This document shows, piece by piece, positions 61,554 through 64,000 of a stretch of 64,000 bases of DNA. The stretch covers positions 62,001-126,000 of the forward strand of contig NZ_AXAS01000001.1 in NCBI RefSeq assembly GCF_000472925.1. The letters are read 5' to 3'. The DNA comes from Bradyrhizobium sp. Ec3.3 (GTDB lineage: Bacteria > Pseudomonadota > Alphaproteobacteria > Rhizobiales > Xanthobacteraceae). The notes under the pieces are model-generated. The model made no database searches, was not told where the DNA came from, and saw only the letters and a program-made list of their open reading frames with translations. The translations under genes and the position numbers were made by a program. Positions within the stretch are counted from its first letter, which is position 1. Every line of letters begins with the position of its first letter.

Positions 61554-63613
61554 CGGGATACCTCGAGATCAACAATGAGATTGCGGTTCTGATCGATACT
61601 GATTTCGCCGGGACCATTGATGACGACGGTCGATTCACGTTCTTCGATGATCGCTGGGCCCTGCAGGCGATCGTCGGCTCCGAGCCGGTAACGGTCGTAG
61701 ACCGGCACATCGATGAGACCCGCGTCGGGCACGTAGATCTTCCTGGAGCCCTTGCGAGGATTATCCGATTTCGACGTATTGACCGGCAGCTTGAAGTCAG
61801 GTTTAGGCCCAGATGCCACTACGCGCCAGGACATCACGTCGATCGGAGTGTTGGGTACGGTATGTCCGTAGAGCTCGGCATAGACCCGCTCGAACGATGC
61901 AGTGATCTCTGCGATGCTGTCCGGCCCGAGTTTGCCGGCAGGGATCGGAACGCGAATGTCGAAGCCTTGCTTGCGATAACGCATGTCGGCCCAACGGCGG
62001 AATGAGACCTCCTGGTCACCCATCGAATGAGCAAGGCGGCTGCGGCCCTCGTCTTCCATTTCGGTCAGGGACTGGTTGACTGCATCCCAGTCCATTTGCT
62101 CGAGCCGCGCGGGGCTCGACCGGACGAAATCAAACGCCAGCGGGGCCGTGAGGAAGCCAACCGCCGACATAACGCCCGCCCCAAACGGATAGATGATCTT
62201 GGGCAGCTTCAGCACGCGAGCGACGCCATAGGCATGAACCGGTCCCGCGCCACCGAAGGCAAACATCGGAAACTGGGAAATCATGCGACCACGCTCGATC
62301 GCGTGGATGCGCGCAGCCGAGGCCATCGCTTCGTTCGCGAGCTGGTGAATACCCCAGGCCGCCGCGATGGCGTCGAGATTGAGCGGCTCGCCCACCTGTT
62401 TCGTGATTGCATGTTCTGCGGCGGCACTGTCGAGCTTCATGTCGCCACCGAGGAAGAAGCCTGCGTTGAGATAGCCGAGCAGCAAATCCGCATCTGTGAC
62501 GGTGGGCTTTTGCCCACCCGCTCCGTAGCAGGCAGGCCCGGGCACGGAGCCCGCACTGTGAGGTCCGACCTTGAGGCGACCCAGCGCATCGATCTGCGCA
62601 ATGGACCCACCGCCGGTGCCGATCTCGATCATCTCGATGACGGGCACCTTGACCGGAAGACCGCTTCCCTTCTTGAACTGATATTGGCGGTCAACTTCGA
62701 ATTCCGGTGCCAGCAAAGGTTCGCCGTTTACGATCAGGCAGGCCTTGGCGGTCGTGCCACCCATATCGAAGGAGAGAACGTCGGATAGCCCAAGCGACTT
62801 GGCATAATGTGCCGCCGCTAGCGCGCCGGCTGCCGGACCTGATTCAACGAGACGGATCGGCGCCTCGATGGCTTGGCCGGCGGTGAGCAGGCCGCCATTC
62901 GACTGCATGACGTAGAGACCCGACGCTTCGCTCAGTTCGTCGCGCGTACGCTTTTCAAGGCGCGTGAGATATTTCTCGGCGATACTCTTCACATAGACGT
63001 TGCAGAGAGCCGTCGTGGAGCGTTCAAATTCCTTGATCTCGGGAGAGATGTCGCTTGAAAGCGTGATCGCGACTCCCGACAACTTCTCCCGCAGGATCCG
63101 GCCAACGATACGCTCGTGATCGGGACGGACATAGGCATTGATGAGGCTGACCGCGACCGCCTCAATTCCAATGCCACGCATTTCCTCGGCGAGGCGCTCG
63201 ATCTCTTCCACGTCCGGCACTTGGCGAATAGTCCCATCCGACAGAATGCGCTCGGAGATTTCGAACCGGTGGCGACGACGCGCGATCGGCGCGGGGCGGC
63301 GCAGCCGGAGGTCGTACATGTCGTAGCGATGCTCGCGGGCGATTTCGACAGCGTCGCGGAAGCCGCGGGTCGTGACGAGAGCGGTGAGCGCTCCCTTCCG
63401 CTCGATCAGGGCATTGGTGAAGAGTGTCGTTCCGTGGACAACATGCGATACATCGCCTGCGTCACCATTGATAACTTGCTTGATACCATTGATGACGCCG
63501 TTATCGGGTTGATCTGGCGTCGTCAAAACCTTACCCAGGCGAAACAGCCCGGTCGTGTCGTCGACGAGGACGATATCTGTGAATGTTCCCCCAATATCGG
63601 CGCCTAAACGCAT
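61550..63613 (-). CDS. hyuA: HyuA-type hydantoinase A / oxoprolinase subunit
   Basis: 687 residues from ATG 63613, with GGAGGAGCGG just before it (the frame starts at 63625). ASKHA-like nucleotide site MRLGADIGGTFTDIVLVDD at the N-terminus, EAVAVSLINAYVRPDHERIV, SMQSNGGL-type MQSNGGLLTAGQAIEAPIRLVESGPAAGA and DVLSFDMGGTTAKACLI. It activates the substrate with ATP for HyuB. First gene of the operon 63613-56121. In an aromatic-acid setting acetophenone-carboxylase-like chemistry is an alternative to hydantoin hydrolysis. Confidence 0.9.
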   Translation of the reverse strand: MRLGADIGGTFTDIVLVDDTTGLFRLGKVLTTPDQPDNGVINGIKQVINGDAGDVSHVVHGTTLFTNALIERKGALTALVTTRGFRDAVEIAREHRYDMYDLRLRRPAPIARRRHRFEISERILSDGTIRQVPDVEEIERLAEEMRGIGIEAVAVSLINAYVRPDHERIVGRILREKLSGVAITLSSDISPEIKEFERSTTALCNVYVKSIAEKYLTRLEKRTRDELSEASGLYVMQSNGGLLTAGQAIEAPIRLVESGPAAGALAAAHYAKSLGLSDVLSFDMGGTTAKACLIVNGEPLLAPEFEVDRQYQFKKGSGLPVKVPVIEMIEIGTGGGSIAQIDALGRLKVGPHSAGSVPGPACYGAGGQKPTVTDADLLLGYLNAGFFLGGDMKLDSAAAEHAITKQVGEPLNLDAIAAAWGIHQLANEAMASAARIHAIERGRMISQFPMFAFGGAGPVHAYGVARVLKLPKIIYPFGAGVMSAVGFLTAPLAFDFVRSSPARLEQMDWDAVNQSLTEMEDEGRSRLAHSMGDQEVSFRRWADMRYRKQGFDIRVPIPAGKLGPDSIAEITASFERVYAELYGHTVPNTPIDVMSWRVVASGPKPDFKLPVNTSKSDNPRKGSRKIYVPDAGLIDVPVYDRYRLGADDRLQGPAIIEERESTVVINGPGEISIDQNRNLIVDLEVSR

Positions 63614-63691
63614 CCGCTCCTCCAAATTCAGGATTTGGTAGGATTAGCGACAATGCAGTGACGATCGAATTACCGTTTGGGCAATTCAGCT

Positions 63692-64000
63692 TTAAGGCTC
63701 GGTATTGGCCTTGCGTCGAATGTTTTTGCGGTCACGGACCTCAATGAAGCCATGCCGTGGTTCGTCCGACACGATCCGCCGTAGGGTTTCGAGAAGGAGT
63801 TCGATCACCTGCGCGGCCACACGGGTCGGGGGCCGATCGGCTAGATATATGAGATTGAGATCGCTTCTGATTTCGGGATCGACGATCGGACAGGCGCTCA
63901 ACGCTCCCGTCCTCAGTTCATGTTTGATCGCGCCGAAAGGAAGCACGGCTGGAGCGAGACCTTGGTGGACCAAATCCTTGAGCAGCGTGACCGAGTCGAT
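63692..64000 (-). CDS. LysR-family regulator, C-terminal part (N-terminus outside window)
   Basis: 103 codons including the stop, running off the right edge in frame. It reads VTLLKDLVHQGLAPAVLPFGAIKHELRTGALSACPIVDPEIRSDLNLIYLADRPPT, a LysR effector-domain end. The stop at 63692 is 78 bp from hyuA on the same strand, so the LysR gene probably lies upstream of the hyu operon and controls it. Confidence 0.75.
   Translation of the reverse strand: MDSVTLLKDLVHQGLAPAVLPFGAIKHELRTGALSACPIVDPEIRSDLNLIYLADRPPTRVAAQVIELLLETLRRIVSDEPRHGFIEVRDRKNIRRKANTEP

Noticed and set aside
1..64000. CRISPR arrays, prophage, classical defence systems, biosynthetic clusters
   Set aside because: No regularly spaced repeats, no structural phage genes and no recognisable defence modules seen; the content is catabolic and transport genes with regulators.

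Overview
The window reads as a GC-rich alphaproteobacterial chromosome segment, most likely from the Bradyrhizobium/Rhodopseudomonas group. The pointers are a NodD-type LysR regulator with a nod-box-like sequence beside it, many branched-chain-amino-acid-type (HAAT) ABC importers, TctC/Bug periplasmic binding proteins, and rhizobial-looking IS110 and IS630 transposase remnants. This assignment is inference; there is no rRNA or other taxonomic marker here.

Region by region. (1) 1-3400 is a decayed, mobile-element-rich edge: a 5'-cut IS110 transposase, a frameshifted IS630 transposase, an ADP-ribosyltransferase-like gene with an internal stop, integration-site-like repeats and the tail of a DUF1348 gene. 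(2) 3405-10826: a meta-cleavage operon (VOC extradiol dioxygenase, alpha/beta hydrolase, Ldh-type dehydrogenase, FAD hydroxylase) on the minus strand, a divergent GntR regulator, and an MDR dehydrogenase + cupin pair. (3) 10908-23089: a FAH hydrolase, a frameshifted TctC gene, and a long minus-strand operon with two HAAT binding proteins, LivGFHM, a zinc alcohol dehydrogenase, a quinone-oxidoreductase-like enzyme and a CocE-like hydrolase. (4) 23417-31962: an apparent hydroxyquinol operon (two-component monooxygenase, HAAT importer, Dabb protein, intradiol dioxygenase) with a divergent TetR. (5) 32183-36140: TctC, alpha/beta hydrolase and LLM flavoenzyme transcribed away from a NodD-like LysR, with a nod-box-like element between. 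(6) 36432-46702: an mhp-like pathway (MhpB-type dioxygenase, TfdB-like hydroxylase, C-C hydrolase, hydratase, FAH, SDR) plus a second MDR dehydrogenase + cupin pair, a HAAT binding protein and an IclR regulator. (7) 46932-54493: a polar amino-acid ABC importer with an FAD amine/amino-acid oxidase, a DSD-type PLP enzyme and a RidA-like deaminase, under a TetR. (8) 54819-64000: an AEC carrier, then a minus-strand operon with HyuA/HyuB, an EthD/Dabb-like small protein, an MHS transporter, RraA, a cupin and a hydrolase, with a LysR running off the end.

Together the genes make a mosaic of at least six catabolic modules for aromatic and related organic acids. Most carry their own regulator, and most carry a transporter or periplasmic binding protein. 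The most informative non-coding signals are: (a) TTTCGAAA palindromes, usually paired 18-19 bp apart, upstream of five transcription starts around the GntR gene, suggesting one local regulon; (b) a nod-box-like 49-mer controlling what look like catabolic, not nodulation, genes; (c) a 17-bp palindrome at the IclR/binding-protein divergent promoter with a near copy upstream of the second dehydrogenase-cupin unit; (d) two inverted copies of a 15-bp operator around the TetR gene at 53.9 kb. Several genes are visibly broken (internal stops or frameshifts), so the cluster is partly decaying.
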